From Ficedula albicollis (Eukaryota; Chordata; Aves; Passeriformes; Muscicapidae), in contig NC_021674.1 of NCBI RefSeq assembly GCF_000247815.1, forward strand, positions 11,809,643-11,873,642: DNA of 64,000 bases, written 5' to 3'. Numbering within the stretch: position 1 is the stretch's first letter; each line of letters starts with the position of its first letter. Made by a program: the position numbers and the translations under genes. Shown here piece by piece: positions 41,782 through 55,282 of the stretch. A model generated the notes under the pieces. It saw only the letters and a list, made by a program, of their open reading frames with translations, was not told the DNA's origin and did not search any database.

Positions 41782-43800
41782 TTTTCTTTGCTGCACTACT
41801 TCCTGAGTATATGCCAGGTCCAGCAATCCCATCTTTTATGGAAGAGGCAGCCACCTGGACAAACGCACGAGGCTAATAGGAAGGGGCTGTAGCACCATTC
41901 CATCCCACCAAAGGAGCCATAGGCAGGGGGAGAACCTCAGGGCTGACTCATAAAGCTGAATCCCCTCCCAATGCCATTCTGTATTAATACTTTAATCAGC
42001 AACTATATTATTTAAATGTGCTAAGTCCTCTTAGAGTTGTCCATAGCCTTAATTGTACTTCAAGCAAAGTCTTAGAATGAAAATTAAGTCAGACTCTGGT
42101 AAGAAGCAAATGAAATTACATCCTTCTCCATCCTCCTGTCCTCCTGTATAATTTTTTATAAATGCTCACTCTCAAGCACAATCTTCCCTGGACCAAAAAC
42201 CCTCAGTGGCAGCGATTCCCCTCTTCCTGTTTACAGGAAGCACCTACTGGGACAATAGCAGATGTATGCAATGTAAACAAACAATTAGGGAGCTGCAAGG
42301 CAGTAAAAAGGTTTTTCAAGTCAGCAATTAAAGTCTGAAATCTAAGAATGCAAGCACTGCATACTTGTACAGGCAAGATCCCTTCCACAGGGAGATGAAA
42401 TCAGAGCAAAACACAGAGGTGATGCCAGGACAGCAAGCATTTCACTTTTCTTTACCTAGCTGAACTTTCTTGAGAGTTTGCACGTCCAAGACACTAAACA
42501 GTGCCACAGGCTGACTTAGAAGGTCCTCTTTACAACCTCTTTCCAACAGCACAGCTGTCAGGCTACAGGCAGGCTGGTCTGGAATAGCACTCAGAAATAA
42601 CCAAGGGCAAGTTTGGAAATTCCCAAATTGCACTCCAGTGTTTCCCAATTCATGAGGAGGCCTGAAGAGCTGCTGGCTGTACCAGCTTTCAGTTCCCAGA
42701 TGGAACAGCAGAATTTCCCAGTTGTCATCAAGAATCCCACACTCCTTTAAAATAAAGTGCAACTACTAGCATCATTTTCTCATCACAGCTGACTTCATCA
42801 CAGTCTCCTCTAGCCTTCTAGCCCATTACTCCTTCCTTCAACCTCCCTGTAGGTTTTCCTTTTGCAGACAGCTTCAAACCCTTTAAGTGAATAAAGGTGA
42901 AAAGCAATGGTAGTTGTGCACACAAACTAGTGGGATGAAATAACAGCATAATTTCTACCTGTAAATTTATGGCTGCAGGAAGAAAAATCCAAGGTTATGA
43001 ATAAATAACTGTCATTATTGCTTTTACGGTAACATTGAAACAATTTTCATTTGCAAGTATTGAATACTTATGAAAACGAACATACATGAAATCACCAAAA
43101 CGAATGGAAAAATATATAAATGGAGATAGGACGATAATTGAGATAACTATGAAAGAGGCATAACTTTGCAATGTACTCTGGGAGCAGGTGAAACTCCCAG
43201 TTTTCCAGGTCTTGTGCAAAAAAAGGTGGCTTATTTTGCAGCTACAAAGCACTACTTTTTAAAGTGATTTTTTTCCAACAGTTACAACTCACAGTACTAC
43301 ATCTGATTGCTTCACTGCATCCAGTGTACTTCATGTCACTAAGGTTTTTAACAAATGAGGAAAAATAAAGTATATCAAACCTGAGAAACCCAGAAGCATT
43401 AGGACATATATTTTGGAAAAGCCTGGCTAAAAAACAGAAACTTTTATGTTTCCTCTCGGGACTTGCTTCTACTGCCAGCCACCAAGTTAAAACCAAGTCA
43501 AATCCCATTACTGCCAAACTGAAATCAATTTCTAACTATACCTGGGGGGAAAAAGCACTTATGATAAGCTGTATTTCCTATGTGAAAAATAGCTATCCCT
43601 TTGATAACGAGGTTGAATGCCATATTTATTCCAAATATGCTGGCATTCAGCATTCCTGATCATACTTTTTGCTCTGGAAAGACAGCTATTTTTATCACAC
43701 ACTGCTGAGAAATAAGGATCACCTTAAAAGTTCTTCAACTGAATAATGCCCTGCAAGGTTAATCAATAATGAGACAGACTTGAGGAAAAAACACGGCTTG
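41782..43800. other. Intergenic DNA between SNRPB2 and OTOR
   Basis: About 2 kb between the SNRPB2 polyadenylation region and the OTOR start. No separate exon or transposon recognised; the OTOR promoter would have been here but no clear TATA box was found at a plausible distance. Confidence 0.5.
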
Positions 43801-43818
43801 AAAACAGCACATTTATAT

Positions 43819-43824
43819 TTTATT
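43819..43824 (-). terminator. SNRPB2: SNRPB2 polyadenylation signal
   Basis: AATAAA on the minus strand, about 195 bases past the SNRPB2 stop codon (44019-44021). It is the first canonical signal downstream of the stop, so the 3' UTR would be roughly 210 bases. An AT-rich stretch surrounds it. Confidence 0.65.
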
Positions 43825-44018
43825 TTATAAAAATTAGTATTTCAACAGAAAAAGTTACTATGCAGGTGATCTGTGGAAATCCTACATGAGCCCTGGTCTG
43901 TGCAGCAATTCTAGTCCAGTCTTACATTTTCTGCAGAGAACAGTAAATGTGCTAGCTGACCAGAGTATCAGTGTTTTAAAAAAAAACATCCACAGAACTC
44001 CTTTACAGAAGCATATAG

Positions 44019-47000
44019 TTATTTCTTCGCATAAGTGATTTTCATGGCATGAGATGGAGTGATCTTGAATCCTTGGAGAGCATCTCGAGCAGCCCCTGCT
44101 TGATTCTCATTTTCAAACTCCACAAATGCGATGTCATGGCGCCCTGGCACTAAACGTACTTCTTTGAATCCAGGAAACCTTTAAAATAAGGTGAGAGTCA
44201 AAAACCACTTCTTAGCTCAATAATACATCTCTCTTCAGTAGCTTCTTGTCAGAAACATCTACTAGTGCAATAGTTATTACTAATTAAAGATTTAAATTGA
44301 AGGGTTTTACATGTTCTATTCTTAGAACTATGCCTCAGTTAAGGAATATTATGTGGAAGCAGTTTAATCAGTGCAGTACACATACAGAAGCAATCTAACT
44401 AGTTTTAAAACTGCTTCTGCTGTCCTAAAGACTTTAGTATTAGGGGCACCAGCTTAAATCCAGCGCAAATTGATAGCAGATAAATTACACAATCAAAACT
44501 AGCTATGAAAAAGGTCGGATTTGCTTTCTGAATCATGTCATCAGAGCTGGCATTTGTAACCTTATCAGTAAGACAAACAACTGAAATACCTTCAGAAGAA
44601 ACTCTTATTTCTAAAAAGTGAGTTTGCCGAGAAAACACACACAGGTTATAGAAGAATTCAGAGGAGAAATAATTTCTATTCAAAACTTACTGATTAAATA
44701 ACATGGACAGCATCATCTCATTTGTTTCCTCAGGCAAATTATTAAGGAAAAGGATATAGTTTGGCGGGTTATCAGGCACCTGCAACCACAGAAGATCAAA
44801 GCTCAGAAGACTATACATAGTTGCATATAGTTCCTTTGCATCTGTCTGCATGATTATTTGAACCAAGACTCACATTTCTTTAGTTTTATCAATATGCAGA
44901 CAGAGCCCCTTTGCTCTTTTACATGGATATATTAATTTGGAGAGGTTCTTACTTCCACAAAATCACAATAGAATCACGTACTGTCTTAGATGTCACATTT
45001 AAACTGAACTAGTCAAGAGCTGACACTGAAGTATTCTCTGTACCCAGGTGCCAAAGTAGTGGCTGCACTGCTAGCCAAGACACCTGAATTGTGAATGAAA
45101 GAATGCATGAAAGACAGATCGTTCTGGAAAGCAGTGGGAAGCCAAGCCCTGTTTACTGCAGTACTACCGAAATACTGAATACCTCTGGGCAACCAAAATT
45201 CACAAAATCGACATGGTTTTACTAGAGAGGTCAATTAAAATTTCTTAATTAGAAACCCCTTTATAGATTTAAGCTTTAGTCTTTTAACAGATTTGCCTGC
45301 TAATATGAATTTGTAGCCACCCACCACAGACAAAGCTGAGTAGTCATTTGCTGATACTAGAATCTTCAAGTCATTGAGTACATTATAAAAATGAAAATAA
45401 ACTGGACACCCCAACTTATAACATCCTCAAAGCAGTGCCAATAAAAAGCCTCAAGAGAACAATCTCCTTCTACTGATGGAAATATCCCAGGTAGTACCAT
45501 TAGAAAATAAACTTCTGAAGTTCAAAGAAATATCCAAACACTCAGTGCTTTGATGCAAACTGACATAGACATATTGTGCCTGAAAATCCAGGAAGCAAGA
45601 CCTTTTCCCCTGCTGATTATGTATGCAGTGGCAGTACTCAAGAAAGATGCAGGACAGGCCACGCAAAGATATTCTTTTATGGTACTTGCTCTCCTGCAAA
45701 TCCTGGCTCTTTACCACTTTCACTTCTAACATGAATCATTTAGGATGTCACTGAGCAGACAAGATGAATGAAGTGTAGGGAGTTGCTCCTACATTTCCAT
45801 ACAATCCTTTGGAAAGTAAGACACTTGTGAGGAAAAAGAAAAAGTGAGCAGAGAACTCCTCAACTCCTGAAATAAAGCTTTTAGGCAGATATTTTGGCAT
45901 CCTATGTTGTCTTCCTTATCTGCTGCTAGGATAAATTAGGTTAAAGGGAACTTACTAGCAATGAAAAAAGATTAAGAATCCTTCAACTGATACTAAGAAC
46001 AGTCCAAATTTAAGAATCCAGTATGATTTGGTAATAGTGTTGTTTTCTGTATAGTAATGAGAAACTGCAGATTTTCATTTCCAGTCAATCAGCCAGATAT
46101 AGTAAAAAAAGGAATTGTTTTGTTTGCTTACTCACATATAGCTGTTAGACAAATGTCTCATAGGACAAAAATAAACCTGTAAAATATATCCTCAAGTTTC
46201 CATATGTAACAAATTATTATTCATAGAGAATAATTATAAACATTAGTGCTTTTAGTGATAAAAATAAAAAACATTACCTGATTCTGTGGTGTAGTCCCTG
46301 GGGCATTGGCTGAGTTCTGTGTTGCTCCCTAGCAAATAAGTATAAAATGTGTTCCATTAGAAATAAATAGAATATAGGCACATATAACCATGTTTCTCTA
46401 CTATTCAAAACATATGTTAAAGGTTTTTTTTGAGCTGCAATCCAAGGAACATTTAGTGCTTATGAGATACTTCCCAAAGGGAACAAAGTCTGTGAATTTT
46501 GCTTTTTTTCTAAAACCAGGAAATCAAAAGAAATAACATGCGTACTATCTGATCAATCTAATGTCTGAGTCCAGTGTTTCTCTACACCACGTGATTTAAT
46601 TTAACAGACAGGGAGGAAGTAGTTTTGAAAGTGGAAGGCCTAGATAGGTATCCTGGTTTCACCTGGGATAGAATTAATTTTATGCTTAGTATAGTGTGTT
46701 TTTAGTTTAGTATGAGAGTAACACTGATAACAAACTGATGCTTTGGTTGTTGATAAGTAGCGCTTGTTTACATCAAGGACTTGTCAGTTTCCCATGCTCT
46801 GCAAGTGAGCAGGTGCACAAGAAACCAGGAGGGAGCAAGAACAGCTGACCAGAACAGGCCAAAGGGATATTCCATACTAGAGAATATCATGTCCAATGTA
46901 TAAACTGGGGGGATCTGGTAAAGTGCCTTGATGTTTTCTGCTGTACTTCAGCACAAAAACTACTAAATGTTGCTTTGGGCAGACCAATCCTTAATGGAGA

Positions 47001-50000
47001 TAAATTCCAACCTAAATCCTGTTAATCTAACATCAAACATCTAATATCTAACATAAATGAATTGTCTTGTTCTCATTTACCATCTGTCCTTATTGGGCAA
47101 CATGGCATTAAAACACTGAAGAGAAAAGCTGGTTGAGCACTTGAAGCCAATAGTAAAGAAAAGCACACTCTCCTTTATTTCCTTTTCTTAAAAGAGGCTA
47201 GCTTCTACTTTGGTTTGCTGCACCTTTGCCCTATATCCTTTTTTCATCTGGTAATAGCAAAGGAGGGAACAAAAAAGGAGCAGCAAGGACTAAATAACCA
47301 GTCCCCTCTCCTTCAACTTCTAGTAAATGCTCAAGAGCTCTAGATAATCAACATACCCCAATTTAGGGAATTGAAAAGTAACAAAACACAACATCAAGTC
47401 CTAAAAAAATTATTTAGAATAGATTTTGTGGGTTTTCATTTTGTTGTTGTTTTTTGGTTTAGTTTTGTTCTGATTTTTTCTGAACAGCAAAGCAGCTTAC
47501 CTGGATAACCTTTTTATTTGGTGTGTTCACTGACTGCTCTAGAGTTTTGGCTTTCTTCTTTTCCTTTTTTTTTTCCTTATCAGCAAAAGTCCCACGCATT
47601 TTAGAGATTATATCAGAGTCTGTTTTTGCATACTGAATACGCTTTTTTAAAGGGAAAAGAAACACAGAGTATATTCTGCAGTTAATAATACTGAACATTT
47701 TGCACCACTTTTATTAACTGTGTATTTAGATTTTTTTTTCTGCAGGAACCTTTTATATTAAAAACATTGTTATAAAGTGTAGGTACACTTATAGAGTAAC
47801 CAATTCTCATAGTTATTTCTGAACACAATAACAGAAGTCTAAAAAAAACCCTAACATGGAAATTACTAACTTTAGCTCATTGAAATCAGAACTCCATTTC
47901 TCTAGCAACCTCTTCTTAACATCTGTCAAAGTAGCACCTACAGAGAGATATATTTGAGTACAGAGGACATTTGAGAAAATTTGCACTAGCTTCTATTAAA
48001 ACTGTGAGTTTTCAATCCCATTTTAAAGGGACTTAAAATTTGACAGTGATTTCTCAGATCTCTGCAGAAATGTAAATTCAGCAAAACTCAAATTTCTTAA
48101 ACAGAAAAGGCAAGTATCCACCTTAATCCCAACAGGATTGCATAAATGCTGCTTTTCCTTTGACAAAGGTACAACATAGCTGAAGTTTAAGCAGATGCAG
48201 GTGTAACTATACCAGTGTGCAACATTATTATTTATGCACACAATCCTATTGTTTTCCTATCAGAGACTACCTCAATACAAAACTACACAGCAGCTTAAGA
48301 TTTTTTGTAATGCTTGGTTTAGTGCTTAGAGTATACAGGTTGCAGGCAATGTTTGAAGAGGGAAATACATCTGAAAGCTTATGAAGCCTTCATCTTTTTG
48401 ATTTCTTTTGAGTTCTACTGAGCACAAAACTCCTTAAGGATAAATAGCAGACTGAGCTTGCAAAATTCTGTGTTAAAGATTTAATTAGAGAATTAGAAGA
48501 CGTTAAGGCTAATAGCTTGTGGCTCAGTGGCACAACTACTCTCTTCAGTGCTCAAAGGCATGAGCTGAGAGTCAAAGTAATGTACCCATCCATCGCTGAG
48601 GTCATGGGCCATTTGCATGTATTGTTACACCTCACCAACAGCTGCAAAATGAAGAGATGCATAATTATCCAAGCAGGCAAGAACAAAGCAGGTCAATTGT
48701 GCTATTCTTTATGTTATGAAGTACATTGCTAAACCATGTTCTATCAACGAGCACTACATTTGTTTCACTGAAGTACAGTTACTTGGTTGGGTGATCTACA
48801 GTCAAGCAGAACTAGCCATCAATTTAAAAAAAAAATCACTGGTCACATTTGGAAAGCAAACTGGAGATCTTCACCCTCCTCACTGTTACTTCAGAAAGGA
48901 AGCATCACATTGCAGCTATTCATTACAAAACTAAGAGTAGTTAATACTACTCTACATAAAGTAACTGAAAACTAATCTAATTTCAATAATGTTATAGAAT
49001 TAATTTAATACAAGACCTTGCAAGGTTCAATGCAAGACATGATGAGTAAAATGAAAGTACTTAAGATTTTAAAAACTTTAATCCGGCACAGAAAAACAAA
49101 AAGCCCCCCATTAAGAAAAATGTTAAGTTCAAATACACACTGCAGTGTTGTAACCACAGTCTCTTCAGCATCCCTCCAGCTTGCACAAATGCAGATACTC
49201 ATCAGGACTGAGTATCATTTGACAACAACTACATATGATAGTTCATTCCTAAGGTGAAAGTACAAAAACACTGTATCACACCATCAGGTTATTTTTCTTC
49301 TTTACAAAGGTAACAAAGTAATTTACCATTGGTTTCCCATAAAACGGAAAGCCTTGTAGCTGTCTCAGAGCATTGGTAGACGATCCAAGTTCTTTAAATA
49401 TAACAAATGCCTGTCCTCTCATCTTCATGGTCTTTAAAGCCACAATATCGACCACGTGACCAAACTGTGAGAATAACGCATACAGGGACCTCTTCAGCTC
49501 TGGGGACCAAAGAAGAAAACAGATTATAACAGGTTACATGCAAATTTCCAGTTTTACAAAGTCTACTGTCCTTTGGAAACAATGTTTTTTACAAGCTTTT
49601 ACTCACACAGTTGAGTACATGAGTTTATCAAAACTGCTACATCAGTATAAGTTTATTTGTTTTGTAAGCTGGTATGCAACATTTTTTTTCATACATCAAG
49701 GATTCAGTTAGTGAAGAAGTTGTAGTGCCATCCATTCTACCATTCTGAGGGAGTAACAATTACATAAGGGTATGTAAACACATGTTTTCATACAAGTATC
49801 TACACACACTCTCTCACACAATCGAGTATGATGCACGACAGCCATCGCAGGCTGATCAGAAAATCAAAACTGAAACAAGCAGCAGAAAAAGAGATATGAT
49901 GTAAAAAAAGAATGCGGCAAAATAAAAACTACCTAAAGGCTAATTAGAGTTGCAAATTTTGGTGGTAACTCTTTAATCAATTTTCTCACTCACATGAAGT

Positions 50001-51343
50001 ATTTAAACATATTCTGGATCCAAATTATTTTTATATGAGACTACTGCAGCTTAGAGCTGCATTGGATTTACTTTAATTACTTACAATCACCTTTAATTAC
50101 TTTAATTACTTACAATACATGCCAAATTAAACCTTAGTACTGTCCAAATCAAGCTAAATAAATAATCTGCACTGTGTAATCATTCTAACACAAAAACCTT
50201 GCATTTGGACTATTTTAGCAACGTAATAAGGCTGCCTCTTCTTTATTGCTGTTGAGACTTGGTAATACCAGTCCACTGTCACTTTCCCCACCTGCTCTTG
50301 ACTAACTAGTGTGGTATTTTTTTATTAAAAAGATTTTCTATCAAAACACTTTCCCTAAAAAATATTTTAATACCTGTATTAAAATAGAAAGTAATTTGTA
50401 ATCTTAACAGGTAATTTAACACCGTATATTTGATCCATGGCAATCCTACGAGATTTAATGAGACCAAGTGCAAGGTGCTAAAACTAGGTGAGGGCAACCC
50501 CCAGTATCAATCAATCCAGGCTGGGAGATGGACAGATGCAGAGCAGCACTGGGGAGAAAGACTTGGGGTGATGGAGGAGAAGGGGCTGAACATGTGTACT
50601 CACAGCCCAGAAAGCAACCATGTCCTAGGCTGCATCCAAAGCAGGCTGGGCAGCACCCTGCAAGGGATGGGATTCTGCCCTGCTCAGGTGAGACACCACC
50701 TGCAGTGCTACATCCAGATCTGGGATGCCCAGAACAGGAAGGACATGGATGGAGCACCTCTCCTACGGGAACAGGCTGAGAGATTTCACGATGTTCAGCT
50801 GGTAAAGAGAAGGCTTAGGAGTGATCTAACTGTGGCCTTCCAGTACCTGAAGGGAGCCTACAAGATGGAGAGAGACTATTTACAAGGGCTTGGACTGACA
50901 GGACAAGGGGTAATGGCTTCAAACTGAGAGGAGGCTTAGATGTGATATCGGGAAAATATTCTTTACTGTCACGGTGGTGGGGCACTGGAACAGGTTGGCC
51001 AGAGGCTGTGGATTCCTGTCCCTGAAAGTGTTTAAGACTGGGCTGTAGGGAGATCTGAGCAACTTTGTCTAGTGGGAGGTGCATTTGTTAGCTTTAGCTA
51101 CTGGCTCATTACAGAAAGCGTTTGCCTAAAGCTCGCTTCATGATCACCTCCTACTCAGCACTTGAGACCTCCGTGAGCTCCTAAAAGCCGCTTTGTAAGA
51201 CAAGTATTGTGTGCAAGTGCATCACCAGACCTCACTGGACAACCTCCCCATTCCAGGGGCGACCGGCAGCCACTCGTACCTTCCTTCTTGATCTTGTCAT
51301 TGATGTTATTGATGTAGATGGTGTGGTTCGGCCTGATGTCCAT
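44019..51343 (-). CDS. SNRPB2: SNRPB2, U2 small nuclear ribonucleoprotein B'', six coding exons, complete
   Basis: B'' binds stem-loop IV of U2 snRNA together with U2A' in the U2 snRNP of the spliceosome. Coding exons on the minus strand: 51280-51343, 49327-49499, 47501-47641, 46278-46328, 44691-44779 and 44019-44178. All junctions are GT-AG and phases agree, giving 225 residues, the length I know for the vertebrate protein. RRM1 has RNP2 TIYINNIN (residues 8-15) and RNP1 RGQAFVIF (about 49-56). RRM2 has RNP2 ILFLNNLP (about 152-159) and RNP1 with DIAFVEFE. The two are joined by a lysine/glutamate-rich linker ([12 protein letters not shown]) and a Gln/Asn/Thr-rich part encoded by the 51-base exon 4. 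It ends ITYAKK then TAA. The start ATG is the one opening MDIRPNH, the conserved N-terminus. A 5' non-coding exon may lie upstream in the CpG-rich flank, as in mammals. No lesions were seen. Confidence 0.97.
46648..47020 (+). mobile_element. Diverged ERVL-type LTR in SNRPB2 intron 3
   Basis: Starts TATCCTGGTTTCACCTGGGATAGAATTAATTTTATGCTTAG-like, followed by a GGTGCACAAGAAACCAGGAGG block and CAGAACAGGCCAAAGGGATATTCCA. This matches my memory of a common avian ERVL LTR family (CTGGGATAGAGTTAATTTTC ... CAAAGGGATATCCCA). It lies antisense to SNRPB2. The 3' boundary is approximate. Confidence 0.65.
50437..51065 (+). mobile_element. CR1: CR1 LINE fragment in SNRPB2 intron 1
   Basis: The plus-strand frame contains the C-terminal part of a CR1 reverse-transcriptase ORF ([42 protein letters not shown]), with internal damage. 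It continues into CR1 3' sequence (GAACAGGTTGGCCAGAGGCTG ... GAGCAACTTTGTCTAGTGGG). It is 5' truncated and antisense to SNRPB2. No intact open frame of the element remains. Confidence 0.85.
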
Positions 51344-51403
51344 TCTCAGCGGCACCTGCGAACCTGCCTGCAGGCAGAGCACATAAGAGACGGGTCAGCG
51401 GCA

Positions 51404-52030
<627 letters not shown>

Positions 52031-52149
52031 CGGGATGAAAGAGATGAAAGCGAGATAAGGATAAAAAGAGATAAAAGTTTGTTGTGGGCCGAAATGGGCA
52101 TTTCTTGCCCCAGAATGGGTTTGGCTCTGTCGTGCCCTAAAGGAGCAAT

Positions 52150-52373
52150 AAGTAAAGATAAGTGGTTTTGGGTTGTTTTGTGCTTTTGTGTTTTTTTATT
52201 TTGTTGGGGTTTTTTTTTATTTTTGGTTTTTGTTTTTGTTTTTTTCCGATTTTTTTTTTTTGTCTTTTTGGTTGGTTGGTTGGTTTTTTGTTTGTTTGTT
52301 TGTCTTTAGGGGAGAGTTGGGGTTTTTTCGGGGTTTTTTTGGGTTTTTGTTGTTGTTGTTTTGGGGGGGTGGT

Positions 52374-52404
<31 letters not shown>

Positions 52405-52432
52405 TTAGTTTGGGTTTTTGTCTCTTCACAGC
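52150..52432. repeat. T/G-rich low-complexity stretch
   Basis: Long T runs mixed with GTTT, GGTT and GTT units (for example TTGGTTGGTTGG near 52270 and TTGTTGTTGTTG near 52350). Hydrophobic Phe/Val/Leu open frames are translations of this and are not membrane proteins. Confidence 0.9.
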
Positions 52433-52435
52433 GCC

Positions 52436-53030
52436 TAGAGCAGCAGCTCGGGAAAGCATGGAACGCTTTAGGTTGGAAGGACCTTACTTAAAGGTCGTCC
52501 AGTAAAACCACCCTGCTGTGGACATGGACACCTTCCACTAGACTGGGTTGCTCAAGCCCTATCCAGCCTAGCCATGGACACCCATGCCACAACTTATCTG
52601 GGCAACTTGTGCCAGAGCCTCAGCACCCTCACAGTGAAGTATTTCTTCCTAATATCTGGTCTCAAGCTGCCCTCTTTCAGTTTGAATCCATTCCCCCTTG
52701 TCCTATCACTCCATAACCTTGTAAACCATTGCTCTCCAGATTTGTCCTTATTAATAAGGCCTTATTTATTAGACCTCTCCTTATAAATTAGGCCCTTTCT
52801 GAAAATCCACAATTATGTCGCACCAGAGCCTCCTCTCCAAGCTAAACAATCCCAGTTCCATCAGCCTTTCCTCATAGCACAGGACCACCATCCTGCAAAC
52901 CACATTTGTACCCCTTTGTGTCCCTTTGTATCCCTTCTCTGTCCATGTCCCTCCCCACAAGTCCATGACCTGTCTGTGCTGGGGATCCCAGAGCTGGATG
53001 CAGTGCTGCAAGCGGGAGAATGCAGAAACT
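52436..53030 (-). mobile_element. CR1: CR1 LINE 3' end, minus orientation
   Basis: Complement of the CR1 3' region: TTTAGGTTGGAAGGACCTTA, then GGACACCTTCCACTAGACTGGGTTGCTCAAGCC-type sequence, CTTCCTAATATCTGGTCTC, and CATTCCCCCTTGTCC. The minus-strand frame includes CR1 RT-end residues (YEERLMELGLFSLERR and HCIQLWDPQHRQ). It is 5' truncated near 53030 and lies close upstream of SNRPB2. Confidence 0.88.
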
Positions 53031-54452
53031 TCAACAAGTCTGTAAACATTCAGTGGGTAATATTTGGTTTTAGTTCCAGTATTGAAAAGGCAGTGTATTT
53101 TTTTGAATGTAATTTCTTTAAGGTACTTTGAAAATCCTTGCGGTAGTGCTGCCTCAGAATGAATAAACAGAGCAGAGATTGAAGTTGCAGCCCTTGAATT
53201 TTTGAAATAATTTTGCAGGCTGCATGCCTTCATTTCTTTGAATTATTAGGCAGGCTTTTTTCAGAAACAAATTGAGGTTGCAAAGGTTTACATATAAAAA
53301 AATGAGTTCTTTCAGGGGTACTACTTCATAATCAATGATGTAGTTTTTACATAAGCTATAAATTATGTTGGGGCAGACCATCTCTTTGTAAAGAAGCAGG
53401 AATATGAGGTAGAGTTCTTGGTTCAGTAATATTTCAGGAAAAAACATTACTCCAGATTCCAGAGTATGTAGGAAGTATATAAAGAAAAACATGGATTAAA
53501 GAGAGTCAAAAATAAAAGCCAAAGGCAAATAAGCTTTTGACTGTTGACAGGTATTATTCACTGGTGGAAGAAAACAGTGTGTTCTGCAGTTGTTTGCAGC
53601 AGAGCATGGTGTGGGAAACGGTGTGCCAGTGGATGGCTCATGCAATGCATACATGTGACAAATTCAGAACATTACAGGCAGCACTTCTGGTCAAGTTTTA
53701 GGGTTCTGTTTATTTTCCTTTGTTTATTGTCTTAGAGTTAGTTGTTAAGATAAAGTACAGCTTTGAAATGCAAGCCTATACAATACATTAAAATTCTTTT
53801 TCAGAAAGGCTGGCTATACTGTTTTATACCTCCATCGGAAGTACAATCCATGTAACTTAATAATTTAGTATCAATGTTCAGAACTGCTTATTTGTATTGA
53901 GTCAATGCAGATAAAGGAATTGGTCTCACAGAATGAAAAATTTTGACATTTTATAAGTTATTTTTAAAACAAAGTCCTTCAACTGCCCCTAGAGAAGACA
54001 CTCTAAAAAAATAAATACAAAAAAACCTGTCAACCTGACACAAAGTAAGGAAGAATTCATGGCTCCTATATCTCATCCAGCACAGCATGCCACACTTATA
54101 CTTGCTTAGAGTCACTTTAAGGACAGCTGATTTACTCTTGCAGAATTTGAATGCAGCAAGGCAGAAAAAAATGCATCTTTCCAGCTCCTCAGATGGGATT
54201 TCAGTCTGCCTGCCAGTTCAATATAAGTTACGTCCATTCCTCAGGTTGGCTTCCTCCTCATTTCCCTAAGGTTAATTTTAATTACTTCTGTTTCCTTGAT
54301 CCCCAAACTGAGGTATAGTACTCCCATATTCACTAAAATGGTCGTTTATGTTGTTTATTTAAAAGTCTGGATGCTGGAAGTATTGTAAAAATTACTTCAA
54401 ATTTCCTAGGAAGAGTACCTGCAGCACCTTAATAACCAATTATGATTCATCA
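53031..54452. other. Gene-free AT-rich stretch
   Basis: No coding exon or recognised repeat. Confidence 0.5.
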
Positions 54453-54457
54453 CCAAT

Positions 54458-55277
54458 TGTTAGGGGTTGGGGGTTTTGGAATTTTGACCAGTTTGGGTTG
54501 TTTCAATGTTGATTTTAGGACTTTTTCTGGCCATTGTGAAGTTGATTTTTAGGGGATTTTTGCGTCTCTCTTGGGGGTTGAGTGTTTTTTCTATTACTGT
54601 GTCAATTTAAAGAATTTTTCCCATTATCACGCTAACAGAGCCTGCCGGGTTACACCCAGGACCTTTGACGACTCTGGTAGTCGTGGTAGGTGGGAGCGGC
54701 TCCCAGAAGGGGGCTCCGGTTTCTGGGGAGCTCGGAGGAGGATTACCCGTCTCCAGCCCACGCGGCTGAAGGCAGGAGAGCCAGACCCTCTGTGATCACC
54801 TGCCCTGCATCTCCCCGTTCCAGCCTCCTGCCTCTGTGGACACTGCTGACCACCAGAACCCAAACGGTGAGCGAGGAGCTGCCCTCTCCAGCCTGTTCCC
54901 ACCCGAGACCAGCGCGGCTGTCGCTGTTTTCCGCCCCCCATCCCCCGCCTCGCTCCCGCCTGCTCTCCGCAGCTGTGCCGGCTCTGCCACGTGTTACATC
55001 ACCGGGAACAGACACAGACCAAGTGTGTCCGCGGCTAAAGAAAGGACTGGAACCGAGTTATTGGTTCTGTTTTGTTGCTAATTTTAATAACTGCTATTGT
55101 CTCTGCTTGTACGGTTAGATATATTAGTAAAAGAGCTGTTATTCCTACCCCCTTATCTCTGCCTCAGAGTCCTTGATTCAAACAATTATAATACTTGGAG
55201 GGAGCGGAATTGAATTCTCTATTTCAAAGAAAAGCTTCTGCCTTTATTGGCAGACACCTGTCCTTCAAACCAGGACA
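54458..55277 (+). mobile_element. Solo LTR, 820 bp, with perfect 5-bp target-site duplication
   Basis: Begins TGTTAGGGGTTGGGGG and ends TTCAAACCAGGACA, flanked by CCAAT at 54453-54457 and 55278-55282. GC-rich middle with AT-rich 3' part; same family as 25400-26133 and 57617-58638 by both termini and by the shared CATTTCAAAG.GA.A..CTGCCTTT block near the 3' end. Open frames on both strands in the GC-rich part are incidental. Confidence 0.92.
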
Positions 55278-55282
55278 CCAAT